Shown here piece after piece: positions 26,201 to 39,100 of a stretch of 64,000 nt of DNA (position 1 is the first letter of the stretch; each line of letters begins with the position of its first letter). This DNA is from Callipepla californica brunnescens (Eukaryota; Chordata; Aves; Galliformes; Odontophoridae), in the NCBI GenBank assembly GCA_023055505.1, contig JALIRH010000042.1, forward strand, positions 1,310,335 through 1,374,334, written 5' to 3'. A program made the position numbers and the translations under genes. Under the pieces are notes generated by a model. That model was not told the DNA's origin. It did not search any database and worked only from the letters and a program-made list of their open reading frames with translations.

Positions 26201-27903
26201 TTTCAGCACATAACAGTATTGTGCCTTCCTAATCTCTTAAAGGTTAATAGCTTCATAAAGAACAGTTACGAAGACAATGAAGCAGAGGAAGAGTAGATCA
26301 GACTTGGAAGAAGAAAATGAAGAAAATTCAAGCCTGTAGGGGAACATTTTAAATGCTTTAATTCTAAAGTCAGCTTAGAGATTATCTTTACAGGATTAAA
26401 ACCTCTGACTGTATTTTAAGAAATGAATTTAAACTGATCTTGCTCAAGCAAGGATGGTTTCTTATCTGTGTCATTACAGATAAAATAATATCACACGTTT
26501 AGCAGTAGCTAAACATCTAGTGCTACAGTTGGATAACGCTTTCAAAAATTTCCCAGCATGCTCTGTAATGAGAAAATAACCAAAAACAAATGCTCTTTTG
26601 TCCCAGGATCTCCATAATTGTTAAACTAACTGCAAAGAAATTCCCATGCTAGAAAGCTATTGCAAATATGTATATGCTCGTCTCATCCAAGATGTACTAT
26701 ATAAAAACAGGGAAGGGAGAAGATACGTGATAATAGGAGGTTACAGATAAAGCAAAGGGTGAGTGAGAAACAGTGCATGGATTTTGAAGCTGGACATGTT
26801 CAGGACAGAAATAAAATGCCAATCTTCACAGCCAACGTGATGAGTGCAACTCGTGAAATAATTCTGTGGATTGTCTGAGTGTTCACAAGTTGATAACCCC
26901 GTCCAGAAGAATATTATGAGAATATTACGGGTTACTTTTTTTCCTCCTGGAATTACACTGATTTGTATCATAATACCCTGTGAAATAAAATGTAAAGCAC
27001 TTTGCAATTTTTGTCAAAAATCACTAGGGAGGCAGAGATAAAAAATATAACAATAAATTTCAAGGCGGCACAGACACCAATTATCAGGAAAAAAACAACA
27101 CAGAGGTCCTTAAGTGGAATGACAGATATTGGTACATTTAGAGTAAGAAATATGTTGGATTAGAGATAGAAATCTACATACCTGAAGCAAGGAGTCTCCC
27201 AAGTTAATGCTGCAGTACTAATATCGTGAGAGCATTGAGATGCTAGCGTTTCAAATCAGACTGTTTTTTTTTTATCCTTTCTGTCGGACTTTTTAATTTC
27301 TCCTTCCCTTTGTTTTCATTTCCCCGTTTGCAAAGTGCTGAGGGTTCTGTGACATAGCTCTTGGTGCTGCTGCCTGACACTGCAACCACATCGGAGCTGA
27401 CAGAAGAGGGTGCTGCCGCACTGCAAAACGCGAAGGGCGTTGGAATAAAGGGAGACGAAGCCCCTGTGAGTCCTGAGCATCGGTATCTGAAGAGAAGGTT
27501 GCAAAGACTGTTGGTATCAGTCCTACATTTTGCCCAAGCTGGCTACTGACTGTGGACCAGTTGGAAAAATAATACTGGAGTTCAAGACCGTGTGTCCCGT
27601 TGGTAGGGAACTGATCACCATGGAAGGTTGGGGGAAAAGGACTAGATATATGTGCCACAAACTCCTTGCCATTAAATCTGTAATTTGTCTAACCTCCATG
27701 TGTACTTTCTGTAGAGTGAATGTGTAATCTTGATTAAATTGGTCTTGTGCCCCATGTTTTACAGTGATAATTAAAGAAGCACACATTAATTCTAGCCAGG
27801 AATCAACACAAGTCAGCTCTGTCCTCAAAAATAAAGGCATCCTGTCCCCATAGCTCCTCTTATTATTCATCTGAATTCTCTCTTGGCTCGAATTTCTTGA
27901 AAG
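23229..27903. other. Intergenic DNA, nothing recognised
   Basis: The longest open frame (24543-25055, 170 codons) has no domain, signal or homologous motif and overlaps open frames on the other strand, so it is taken as chance. No repeat family was recognised. Confidence 0.5.
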
Positions 27904-27996
27904 AAGGAGGGGAGGGGAGGGGACGGGAGGGGAAGGGGTAGGGGAAGGGGAAGGGGAAGGGGAAGGGGAAGGGGAAGGGGAAGGGGAAGGGGAAGG
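27904..27996 (+). repeat. (GGGGAA)n purine microsatellite
   Basis: About 93 bases of GGGGA/GGGGAAG units: irregular at the 5' side (ggaggggaggggacggg), then about ten near-perfect GGGGAA repeats. The plus strand is almost pure purine with many G4 runs, so it could form G-quadruplex or triplex structures. It is joined almost directly to the CR1 fragment that follows. Confidence 0.95.
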
Positions 27997-28014
27997 ATCT
28001 TCTGCACAAATGTG

Positions 28015-28211
28015 CTTGGGAACTTCCTCCCAGTGCAGTGACGGAGCACTGGAACTGCCCATTGAGGTGATGGAGTCTCCCTCTCTGGAGATGTTCAAGT
28101 CCCACCTGGACGCTGAGCTGTGCAACCTGGGCTGGGAGCTGCTTTGTCAGAGGGGATGGACTCCATCTCTGGAGGTCCCTTCCAACCCCTACAATTCTGT
28201 GATTCTGTGAT
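28015..28211 (+). mobile_element. CR1-F type LINE 3' fragment
   Basis: It contains cactggaactgcccattgag, ggtgatggagtctccctctc, caacctgggctgggagctgc and the 3' end ggtcccttccaacccctac, followed by two ATTCTGTG octamers (28194-28209). The intact ending suggests a relatively young copy. Confidence 0.95.
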
Positions 28212-28754
28212 TTACAGTTCTCAGCTGTGAAAACTTCTTGGGAACTCTTAGGAACAGCCTTTGCTGATGTTGAGGAACCTAAAATTCCTGTCCAGAGCTC
28301 TATGAGAAATTCTGGAATTCAAAACAGAAGTTTTTGAAAGATGATCTTTTGAACTTCTTTGAGGAAGGAGGTACACTATGTGCTTCTTTCTATGAGAATT
28401 TGGGGGCGAAGAGGTTGAGTGAGGGGAGTGGGACCAATCCTGAAGCTCACAAGGTAGCATTTTCTGCATGGGCTGTCGACTGGCCCATTTGCCATAAGAG
28501 GCCTCCAGGAACAGAATTTAGAGAAGGAACAATGAAGGAGCAGTTAAATAATCATTTCTGGAACCTTTCTGAGCAGAAAATAATTGCAAAAGGATTAAAT
28601 GAAATCCTCATAGAGCGATCTTACATTCAAAACATCTAGACATCAAGAGCACGTGTTCTTGTAAATGACAGAAGCAATGGAATTTTAACATAAATGTATC
28701 TGCAAAAGCAAATGACTGAAAAAAACCCTTCAAAACAGACACAAAGAAGGAACA
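28212..28754. other. Intergenic DNA, nothing recognised
   Basis: Short open frames only. No repeat, promoter or exon is supportable. Confidence 0.5.
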
Positions 28755-28964
28755 AGAATGTCCTCCTAATATCTAACCTTAATCTCCCTAAGGTTTAAAA
28801 CCATTCCCCCTTGTCCTGTCACTGTCAACCCATGTAAACAGTCATTCCCCCTCCTGTTGATACGCTCCCTTCAAGTACTGGAAGGCCACAATGAGGTCTC
28901 CCCAGAGCCTTCTCTTCTCCAAGCTAAACAAGCCCTGTTCCCTAAACCTTTCTTCTTAGGAGAG
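28755..28964 (-). mobile_element. CR1 LINE fragment, minus orientation
   Basis: Phrases include cattcccccttgtcctgtca, ctggaaggccacaatgaggt, ctccccagagccttctcttc and caagctaaacaagccctgtt. These are from the CR1 region just upstream of the usual 3' end, in reverse orientation. The terminal octamers are absent on this side. Confidence 0.88.
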
Positions 28965-29640
28965 CTGATGACTTGCCATAATTTTGTCTCTCCAAGTGGA
29001 TTTCTGAATGATATGGGAGGGATACAATGGGCCTGTGAGGTCAGTACAGTTTAACACAGCAGCAGCACTTCAAGTAACAAGAAGGAAACCTGCAGAGTTT
29101 TGCTTTGTGTCATAAAGCAGGCTGAAAGTTCCCTTAAAGGAACAGCAACAACGAAATATACTTCGCTGCTAATGGAGCGAGAGATTCTTCCTAAAATTCA
29201 GCAGTTGCAATGAAGATAAACCGTTTGGGATGGTTTAAACAACCAAACCAAACCAGACCTGGCAGCAGGAAACAAACAACGAAGTGGGTGAAACAGAAAC
29301 CACCTCCAACGTCCTTTGGGATTAGTGGATCACTAGGTTAGTGGAACTGCATTTGAAACAACAGAGCCCGAGCATCTTTCTCCTGCTTTTTTGCACCGTT
29401 TCCATGCACACCTTGGAACAAAGTGATGTGGATGGGTACAGCTCTACCGTTACTTTAATGCAGCACAAAACAGGAAACGACCGCTTTCTTCATTGGGCGC
29501 TGGGAGGAAACGCTCAGCACAGAAACCGCACTTCTCAAGTGCCTCTTCTGCTTTACTTCACCATCCCTCATCAAAGAGCTGCAGGCAGCTTCACACCGAC
29601 TCAATGAGAAAGTAAGAGGGAAGCAGCCGGCATTCCTGGT
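28965..29640. other. DNA upstream of the TSPAN2 promoter
   Basis: No repeat or exon recognised. GC content rises sharply toward 29640, where the TSPAN2 CpG island begins. Confidence 0.5.
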
Positions 29641-29649
29641 TGCACCTTG

Positions 29650-30190
29650 AGGAGTGGAAGCGCGAGGGAGCGGAAAATGAGCTTCGAGACGCCGCAGCGG
29701 ATGAGCTCGAGGGAAAACCACCTTTAAGGAGACGGTCCCGTTTCCACGCTCCCCTCGGGCTCCATCCGACGGCCGCGAGGGGGCGGGGGAGCGGAGGGCC
29801 CCGCACCTGCCCCGCAGCTCCGCCCCGCAGCTCCGCCCCGAACCGCCCGCGGAGCGGAGCTGCCGCCGGAGCCGCGTCCGCTATGGGTACGGCGTACGAG
29901 GAGATGCGCTGCATCAAGATCTTGCTGTTCATCTTCAATCTGAGCTTCTGGGTGAGCGCCGGGAGGGGACGGGAGGAGAAAGCGGCACCTGGGGCTGGGT
30001 GGGGGGCGAGGGGCTGGCACGGCCGGGTGGGTGCCTGCCCTGGGCTCCGTAATGCTGCCGGACACCTGCCGTGCCGTGCCGTGCCGTGCCCACCCCGTGG
30101 GGCTGTCCCGCGCAGGACGAGAGCTTGGAGGAGGTCCGCGATACCCCCGCACGATGGGCTGAGTTTGCCCTGCGAGAGCGCACCGCGCTC
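29650..30190 (+). promoter_or_regulatory. TSPAN2: CpG-island promoter of TSPAN2
   Basis: A GC- and CpG-rich block surrounds the first TSPAN2 exon. It has an Sp1-type GGGCGGGG near 29780 and a near-tandem GCAGCTCCGCCCC motif at about 29814-29840. No TATA box is seen at a sensible distance from the start, so this looks like a TATA-less CpG-island promoter. The same island holds a GTGCC pentamer repeat (about 30067-30090) just inside intron 1. Confidence 0.75.
29883..29951 (+). CDS. TSPAN2: TSPAN2 coding exon 1
   Basis: It encodes residues 1-23, the cytoplasmic N-terminus and the start of TM1 ([15 protein letters not shown]). The ATG sits in the CpG island, and the donor is TGG/GTGAGC at 29952. 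Phase 0. Confidence 0.95.
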
Positions 30191-33100
30191 TCCGCTTTTC
30201 CATACGGACACGTCTCTTCCTGGGAAAATAAAGAAGTGATGGGCGAGGGCGTTGCTGAGGAGAGATAACGTCTTGTTTTCGATGATAACTCGAAATAGTG
30301 ACCATCTCCACAACAAACATAACTTGGCAGGCAGCGGAGGCCATGTGGGATTCTCCCAGCATCCCCTGCAGCGCGTTGCATCGCTTCTCCACAGTACGAT
30401 GCTTTCTGCTAATAACATTTCCAATGGCGAAGAGCAGGGCTTATTGCAGCACCCTGAGGATGCAGTTCATCAGAGAATGCGGTTCCCATTCTCCTGTTGT
30501 AACAGCTTTTTAGCGTGCTCACAGTTTCACAGCACAATGTATGTCAAGTTATCTTTTTTCTCCCGTTTTCCCCATGCTGTGTTTTCTCTTCCCATCGCTT
30601 TACAGTTTCACATTTAGAAATGCAGCTTTTTAAAACATCTTCTTGCTTTCTGATTCACTGGAAAAAAAAAAAAAAAAGCCACATAATAATCCTGTTCAGC
30701 CTCTCTGGAGCAGCCAGCTTTGAGATTTTGTCTCCTTTAAGCACAGTTACACTAGATGCTTTTCCTTCTTGGTGACAGCTCTGCAAGCCCTGGGTACACA
30801 GTGCTGCTGTGCTCAGGCTCTGGGAACAGAATTATGTTGCTCAGCTGCAGCTGCAAGTTAGTGAGAGAAGGACAAAGCTTTGTCACAAGAGTGACAATTA
30901 CTTGTGTTTTGTTATCTGTCTTTTCACACTGAGATGGAAGAAACCAGCTCCTCAGCTGGGCTGGGGCGTTCCTTTCGAACACTTCCAAACTGTTGTGGCT
31001 GCTCAGTAGTAGTGGGCAGCAGTCCGCAGGCTGAGCCCACTCCGTAAGCAGGGGAGGTATGAACCCCAGGACCAGGACATCTCGTTCTTCACCTCCTCAC
31101 AGGGAAGCAGTAGTTCCAAGCTACGTTTGCCTGCCTTCATAGCAATGCCAGCTATATCATAGTGCCAGGTGATGCGAGGCAGAAGCAAAAGGCACTGCAC
31201 CAGGTGCCCTGGGATATGGTCAGCTGTAGGTGTTTGGTGAACTTCGTTCAGGCTGGGTGCTGGCTGCAGACCTAAGCTCTGAGCCTCCATCAGTAGAGTA
31301 GGAGAGCATTCGTAGAATCCTAGAATACCCCAGCTTGGCAACTCTGAGAGCCTGAGAGTGTCCAAATCCTCCTTGAGATCCGACAGCTTGGGGCTGTAAC
31401 CACTGCCCTGGGGAGCCTGATCTGCGCCCAGCCATCCTCTGGTGCAGAACATTTTCCTAACACCAAGCATGACCCTCTGCTGATGCAGCTTCCTGCTGTC
31501 CCCTTGGGTTTTGTTGCCATCACCAGAGAGCAGAGGTCAGTGCTGCCCCCTTTTTCCCTGAATCTGATAGCCTCTCATGCTTTTTTGCTAACTGGTTATA
31601 TGATTTAAGATATTGTGCATTATAATGATCATTTCACCTCCAAGTTCTGACAAGGAGTCCCATGGTGGCTTATAGGAAAAATGCCCTACCAGAATTGGTC
31701 CAAGCACACTTAACTATAGCACATCTCAAAGAACAATACAAGCCTTTATTTCTGGTGAGGCTCCAAACAGAATCATACTCACAATTCAGCAGCAGCAGTA
31801 ATTCTGAGATGGCTGAAAGTTCTCCTGTTGTTTGGTATGATGATTGAGGTCCAGCTGGTCTCTCCACACTATCACATATCTTGTGACCACGGAGCTGAAC
31901 CTGTGATGGAAAGGGGATCTCTTAGCACAAAAGGTTGTTAATTTGCCCTAAAACAGGTAAGAGGGTTGGAGAAAAGTAAATGAAGATGCTTCTGTCTAAT
32001 TTTATTTGTAGCAAGCCAGCAGTGGTCAATTACTGGCCTAGCAGCACTCCTCTGATCATGTTTTTCCTACAGTAACAGCATCTTGACTTCAGGCTGAAGC
32101 TATGAGTGGCCTCCTGGATGTAGTATGGCAACAGTGTAGTCCTGGGTCTTCTGGTAGGAAGGAGAGCAGCGTTTCTCATTGAATTTGCATCCTGTCTGTT
32201 CTCATGGGTGCTCACACCCTCACCTCTTGGTCCCTTCCATTCCCCAGTTCCTTGACCATTGCAATTCAGGCCAAATTGTAATGTCTGAAGGAGCTTATGT
32301 ACAAGGTTTGAAAGTCACTGGTGAGTTAAGAAACACCACTAAGCTGAGGAGCTAGAAGAACAAAGTCCACTGCACTGTAATACAAGTTCACAGTTGTCAA
32401 ATACTAGCAAGAGCTTCCTGCATTTTCTGTCAGTGTAATCTTGAGCTATGGGATTTCAAGAAAGTGTAAAATGCCATGGATGCCTTTCTGATGCTCTCCA
32501 GCCAATTGCTTTGAAAGTATTGATTAGTCTGTGTGTTTTCCAGCTGGCAGGATTGGCTGTCATTGCCTTTGGCCTGTGGCTGCGCTTTGGTGGGGCTATG
32601 GCAGAGTTTGCTTCAGACAAAAGGTCTCCAGAGTATTTCTTCATAGGTAAGTTAAAACAGCTGTGATGACAGCAGCCATTAACCTTGGTTTCATCCTGGT
32701 GCATAGGAAATAGCTCAATCACTGGATTATATGAAGGCCAACAATACCTGAGCCAAACTGCACATGTGTTTGTGTTCTACTGCTGTGTCTTGTGAGCGAT
32801 GGCTTTCACCCTCTCTCTACTTGTTATCAATTTCCTTAGGCCTAACTGAAAACCTCTCTGCTTGTTATCAATTTCCTTAGGCCTAACTGAACTCTTCTCT
32901 CAGATGTGATCCATTTCCCACATGTACTAAACGAATTGTGCTTATACTGTTGCAATAGAACTTGAGATGTGTCAGAGACTTCTGCAACACCAGTACATCC
33001 TTCCAGACATTTCTGTGTATCTTCTAACCAGGAGATGAACAGTGTCATTTCTGAATGTCTCCAGTACCAACAGAAGAGTAAGACTTTTGCTCACCAGTCC

Positions 33101-36100
33101 TCCCTGTGTCTGTAAGCAGAGGCCCTCAGTCTGATTCTAAGTATCAGAACAAATCCTTGTACAGCTGAAGACTGCACAGTGCTGTCACCTCAAGAACTGT
33201 TCATCTTAGTGAGGCAGGAAGCAACAAATTCCCCAAGCCCACAGAATTGGTATTGGTCACATCTAATTTTAGGCATTTAACGATTTTTTTCCTCCCTAGG
33301 ATTCCCAGTTATGTTTTTGGGAAACACCACCTGTACGTTTCTATAATAGCAGCTGTTTAGTGTGGCCAGTGACTGCATTTCTCCATCCCCTGGCAGACTA
33401 AACTTGGCTCTACATTAGAAGGGAGAGATTTTTTTTTTTCTGTTTTATTATTTCACCCCTTGAGATAGAGTCAGCCAATAAAATGCCAGGTGTGAATGAA
33501 TACCCAGTCACCCATCGAGCCATCCTTGCACGGTATCCAGGACTTGAGTTGACCCAGGATGTCCCAACACTCAGTCACCCATCACAGGAATATTGACTGG
33601 ACTGTGCAGTTACCTTAAATACACCCATTCTCTTAACAAAGACCATCACCCTGATACACCACAGTCTTAAGCCAAAGCTTTTTTGACATATGCATGGAAC
33701 AAGGCCAGAAGCACAGAGCTGACTGTACAGTACTGAGGGAATAAATGGGTTGAGTGTTATGTCCAGCAGAGCTTTCCCTGGAGTTTAGAAGGCTGAATAA
33801 AACCATTCAGATGGAAATGTGACTGGGATCTAAGGGATACTGCAAAATACTCTGTAGCATCTCCACTGACACAGAGAGAAAGCATGATTTACCTTTTCTC
33901 TTGCATCTGAGCTGCTGTGTCAGCAGCACTACCTTTATTTCCAGATCCAGACTACACCTGCTGAATTTCCTGTGCTGTGTCTTGAAACTCTTCCCTGCCT
34001 TACCCGCTTATATTTGGTCCTGGAGTTTCAACAAGGCAGAGGGTTGGTTCTGTCCTTCGAATTCAACTCCTTTTGGTGTGTTAGAAGCCAGAAAGTAAAT
34101 CCTGAAGTGAAAACAAGTACCAGCTTTGCAGTGCAGACTGTAACACTGTGTAAACAAGATAATCTTTGGTGGCAGATTTAATCTGTTTCAGTCCTGAATA
34201 AGAACTATGAAAGCTATTGAGAATTGTTCATTTTAGGAAGTGCTGGGGAATGTTCTTGTAAAAGTTTAGTCATGTTCTGTGACATTCAGCTATTGGGCTG
34301 ATGGTCACATGTATTTATAGAGCTGTGTGCTGTAATATGTAACTGCTAGCAGAGGAAGTGATAAGGAACGGGGCATAAATATGTTAAGCATTCTTTTCAA
34401 CCTGCACTTTTGGCTGAGCTCTAAGGCATGGTTTTGACCCTTTTTTGTAATAGGCAGTGTGCTCTGATTTGAGGAAGTCCGTTAAGGAAAAAAAATAATA
34501 ATCTGCTCCCCACTCTCATAACAAATCATGTTAAATGCTGTTAGGACTTCTGAGCATCTGAGAGGTCATCCAGTCAGCAATCTGAGCGTGTCAACAATCT
34601 GTGACTGAGGCAATGGTAAAAGAATGGTGATAAATTCAGTACCAGTGCTTTAGGCAGCAAGCAAGGCTGCTCTCATTGGTCATGCTCTAGTGCATTAGCT
34701 CTGTTGGGCATTTCAGCTCTAAGTCCCTCGAACATTTGTGCATTCAACACATCCGATGGTGTTTCTAGGAGTACTGTTTATTTGGCTTCGTGCATTTGCT
34801 CAGTAACATGCAGTCTGGGTGACAGCCAGAATTTTGCATAGCAATTCTTAATATGGAATACTGTGCAGTGCACAAGAAGCAGCTGCCCAGAGAGCTGAAA
34901 GAGAAGCAGATCGTCAGCGTGACCTGGAGATATAAACATGTGGCCATATATTTAAAAACAATTTACTTAGCTCTACTACACTGATTGCTCTTGTGATAAC
35001 TCATCCTCTGTGATCAGATCAGCTCTATGTCAGTGCTTAAAACAACACTGCAGTTGCACTTAGATGTTTGTAGGCTGAAACACTGTCTGGAATCACCATA
35101 TTGAGGGCAACATCTTTTCTTGCTTTCAAAGAGCAGCATATTTTGTTGTTTGTGTGTGTTTTGTTGGTTTTTTTTTAACCCATCTTGGGCTTCCAGCTGA
35201 AGCTACCCAGTCTCTCTCTGTTGTTTCCTAGTGATTTTTTTTTTTCCTGGATTGGAAATTTTGTTTTAGTTTAAAATAATTGGTAATTATAACCTTGCAT
35301 TTTCCATTAGGCCGAAATGAGTGTCCCTAAATAGCCCTGTTCTTTACCAGCAGTTCAACCCCTGGAATAGTTCAGGCCAGGACTTGGCACTCAGGCCTGT
35401 TCAGCTTTTCCAGCCAATTCAATGTTTTTGTTGGTTTCAGAACAACTAGCAGGCAGCAGTGTTGAGGTCAAGCACATATGTGGTGTTAGTTTCCTGTTGC
35501 TTGTGGTTTTCTGTTCAGTGATCCATATTCCACATTGCAGCTTGCAGTTTTTTAACCCACAGAATAAGGGGGTAGAACTGGAACTCCTTGATCCACGTGG
35601 TCTCCATCTGCTCTACTGGATGTATCTCACAGAGTGGAAGATAGGTTTTCAACTACATATAAGGAGCAGCCTTCTAAAATTGGGTATCTTCTCCTTCCAG
35701 CTGCCCAGCTTTTGGAGATCCCACTGCAGTGATGAGGGATGACAATATTTTCATGTTATTCTATCCCATCATGGTTTAAAAGTAATAATAATAATAATAA
35801 TTTCAGCAAAGGAGGTCAACAGCTGGATAGTAACCTCTTTCATCTGAGCTGTTTGTAGCACTGTACTGACCAAATGGGGAAAAGATCTTTTGCTCCTCCT
35901 TTAATTAGTTATTTGTAATAGTGCTGTTCTTAAATAAAAAGATATATATGGATATGTACACACACACACTTAAGCACAGGTGTGAAGACTGAGAGTCAGC
36001 TGAGTGCAAGTTGATCATCTGTGAACTAAGAACTAACACAGGGACTTTTTAAGTGTCAGTTCCAGTCATTTACCCTTCTCTCTTTGGACAAAATTCTGTT

Positions 36101-39100
36101 TTGGCTCCTTGGGCAACACGGAGGATAAATTTAGTGTATCCCTAGTGAATAAATGAACTACAGAGGGTCACCTCACTGCCAGTAGCACTGAAAATGAAGC
36201 CTCATCAAGAAAGGTAACAACTGATGAACATGAATGGATCAACTTGGATGACTCTCAGAACTAGCAGCACTGAATCATTGCTTCTACAGCGCAGACAGAG
36301 CTCACAAAATTTCTGCTATGTTATGTTCTTTGCTCCAATTCCATGATCCATGCTGCAATCCAGAGCCAGACCAGCTGTGGGTAGAAGTTTCAGGATGGCT
36401 GTGGCATTTTCTTGGGGTCTGAGAGAGCACGAGTGATCATTCTGGCTTTGAACGGTACGGTTAGATGGTGAATGCCTTAGGATATGAAGTCATGTCTGGA
36501 GTTGAAGGATATTCATATTTTTTCTCCATTGGAATGGGTGCCCATGCAAACATGAGTTGGCTAGCAGTTAAATCCATGTAAACTGCAATTCCTGTGCCTC
36601 ATTCTGTTATATTCTGTTCATGTATTTTGGAGTCAAGCACTGCACCCTTAGTTAGCAGTATTTTCTCTCCAAAATCTATAGCCTCACAAATTCTATCGGT
36701 CTTAAAGTGAGAGCTGTTGACAAAGCAGACTGTGTACAGATGCAGCACCACAGGCGGAGCATTGGGTGGTCCTGTTGTCACTTGTACTGGGCCTTGCAGA
36801 GGCTTTTAGCAACGAACTGATCTGTCTTTCTATCATCTGTGCAAGTTTCTTCTGCAGTTGAAGGGTGGTTTGGCAAAGGCTGATAGTGGTCCTGAGTGGA
36901 AAATGAAAGTAGCTGCACTGGAAATCAGCTTAAAAAACAGCGATAATCAATGCCTCCCTTCCTCCCCCCAAAAATCCAAAACAAAAGAAAAGCACCCACA
37001 ACCTGAACTCTGACAGTATGATTTCCTGAGCATATGGGGTATCCCCTGGCCTGCCTCAGTGAGTGATTACGCAGTTATGTTTTATTCTGGTCAGACTGCC
37101 CACGCTGAGGCAGCTGACAGCACAGTGGTGTGCAGGCCAGAGCAGCTGCTGAAGACTGTATGACACTGTGTAGAGATGATTCTGTTTGCCATCTTCAGTG
37201 TGTGTCAACTCATTAATCTTTAATGCTCAATCTGGCCATGTTAAAAATCATAAATGCAATGGTTATACGCAGAACCACATAGCTATGTTGCCATGTGCTT
37301 TCATTATACTGCCCATTAAACACTCTAAGAGGTGCTGGGAGGCATCAAGCCAGCTTGTATCTGTAATGCTTTTGTGGTTCCAGGAAGATTAACTACATAA
37401 TATCTGTCACATTCACACAAAAAAGAGAATTACGTCTGTGCATTGAGCTCAAATTAAGGGTGTGCTTCAACTCTCCAGAAATTCATCTTCCTTCAGAGAA
37501 CTCTGCCTTTCTTCTCAATGTACTTTATAAATCTATACAAAATGTATGTATACTAAAAATCTATTAACATAAAAATGATGATCTCTAGTTACAAGCCTCA
37601 TAACTCTGCTCGGTGTACTATTATGCTTGTCTGGCTTGTTATTCCAATCTCTATGCGTTTCCCATCTTTTCCAACAGTGCATTTTCACTATGGGTTCCTT
37701 AGCTGTTCTACTGAGGACTTGAAAGCCTTAGTCCATCCAGTGAGATATCTCCAGGGCTGTAATTCACAACCTCAGGAAAACCTATTCTGGTCATGTCTGG
37801 GTTCTAGGACTTCTGTCATCACTGCCTCTGGATCACTCATGCCAAGAACAGAGCTGCTTGTTTTTTCAGTGGAGTACGAACAGTTGGCTTTTTGTTCGCC
37901 GTTCGTTATTCAGCCCAAAAAAGAAAGAGTAGAACTATTTAAAATGGAAAGTGACCATAGCAGCCAGGTAAACAAGAAACCCATGTGAAATAAAGCCAGG
38001 GAGACGGTGCATGGTTTGTCTGCCCTGGCTCTTTACAATAGGCTGTAGATGTGGATTTGTACCTCCGAGCTGTCAGCAAGATTTTGAAGAAAACCAGCTC
38101 TGTGAATGAGCTCCAGACTCCGAGATGAGTTCTCTACCAGTCTAGGGGACTGGCAGAGTATTTCTGGTGGCGGTGGTGGTAAGGGTTCATGTCTGAAACA
38201 AGAATGACTCACATTAGTAGGTTCCTAATCTGCCTGGTTTGCATTGTGTTTCCTTTCTGCTTCATGAAGCATTGGCATTATATATATTTGCCTATCAGAT
38301 TGCAGTGGGGTATCCCCTTTGCAATGGGAGCTAGCTGAAAAGTAACCTGGTCACTCTGAATTTTTCACAAGGTTCTCTTCAATATTCCTGGTTTGAGGCA
38401 ATCCCAGACAAACTGGGCAATGGGTGGATAGGTTGCAGCCCTGTGGAGGTGGACGTGGGGGTACTGGTGGATGAAAAGCTCAACATGAGCCACAATGTGC
38501 ACTTGCAGCCCAGAAAGGCAACCATATCTTGGCCTGCATCAAAATAAATGCACCTCACAGGTCAAAAGAGGTGATGGACCCCATCTGGAGTACTGCATTC
38601 ACTCTGCAGGCCTGCAGCATGAGAAAGGCATAGACCTGTTGGAGTGGGACCAGCGGAAGGCAACAAAGGTGACCAGAGGAATGCAGCACTATGGAGGACA
38701 GGCTGTAAAAGTTTGGGTTTTTAGCCTGGAGGAGGCTCCAGGGAAACATTATAGTGGCCTTCCTGTACTTATAGGAAGTGTAAAGATGGGGAGAGACTCT
38801 ATCAAGGAGTGCAATGACGGGACAAGAGGTAATGGCTTTACACCCAGAAAGGGTAGACTTAGATTAGATATGCAGAAGAAATTATTCACCATGAGGATGG
38901 CGAGACCCAGCAAAGCTATGGATGCCCATTCTCTGTAAGTGTTCAAGGCCATGTTGGATCGGCCTTTGAGCAACCTGGCATAGAGGAAGATATCCCTGTC
39001 CATGGCAGGAGGTTGGAACAAGATGGTCGTTAAGGTCCTTTCCAACCCAAACCATTCTATGTCTGTTATACAAATGTCATATTTCTGTGTGAAAGGTTAC

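Noticed and set aside
27523..28125. 200-codon minus-strand frame with a PSPSPS repeat
   Set aside because: The repeat is the translated GGGGAA microsatellite, and both ends run into CR1 or non-coding DNA.
29591..30424. 277-codon minus-strand frame across the TSPAN2 promoter
   Set aside because: A consequence of high GC and few stop codons in the CpG island. It is antisense to the TSPAN2 first exon with no recognisable motif.
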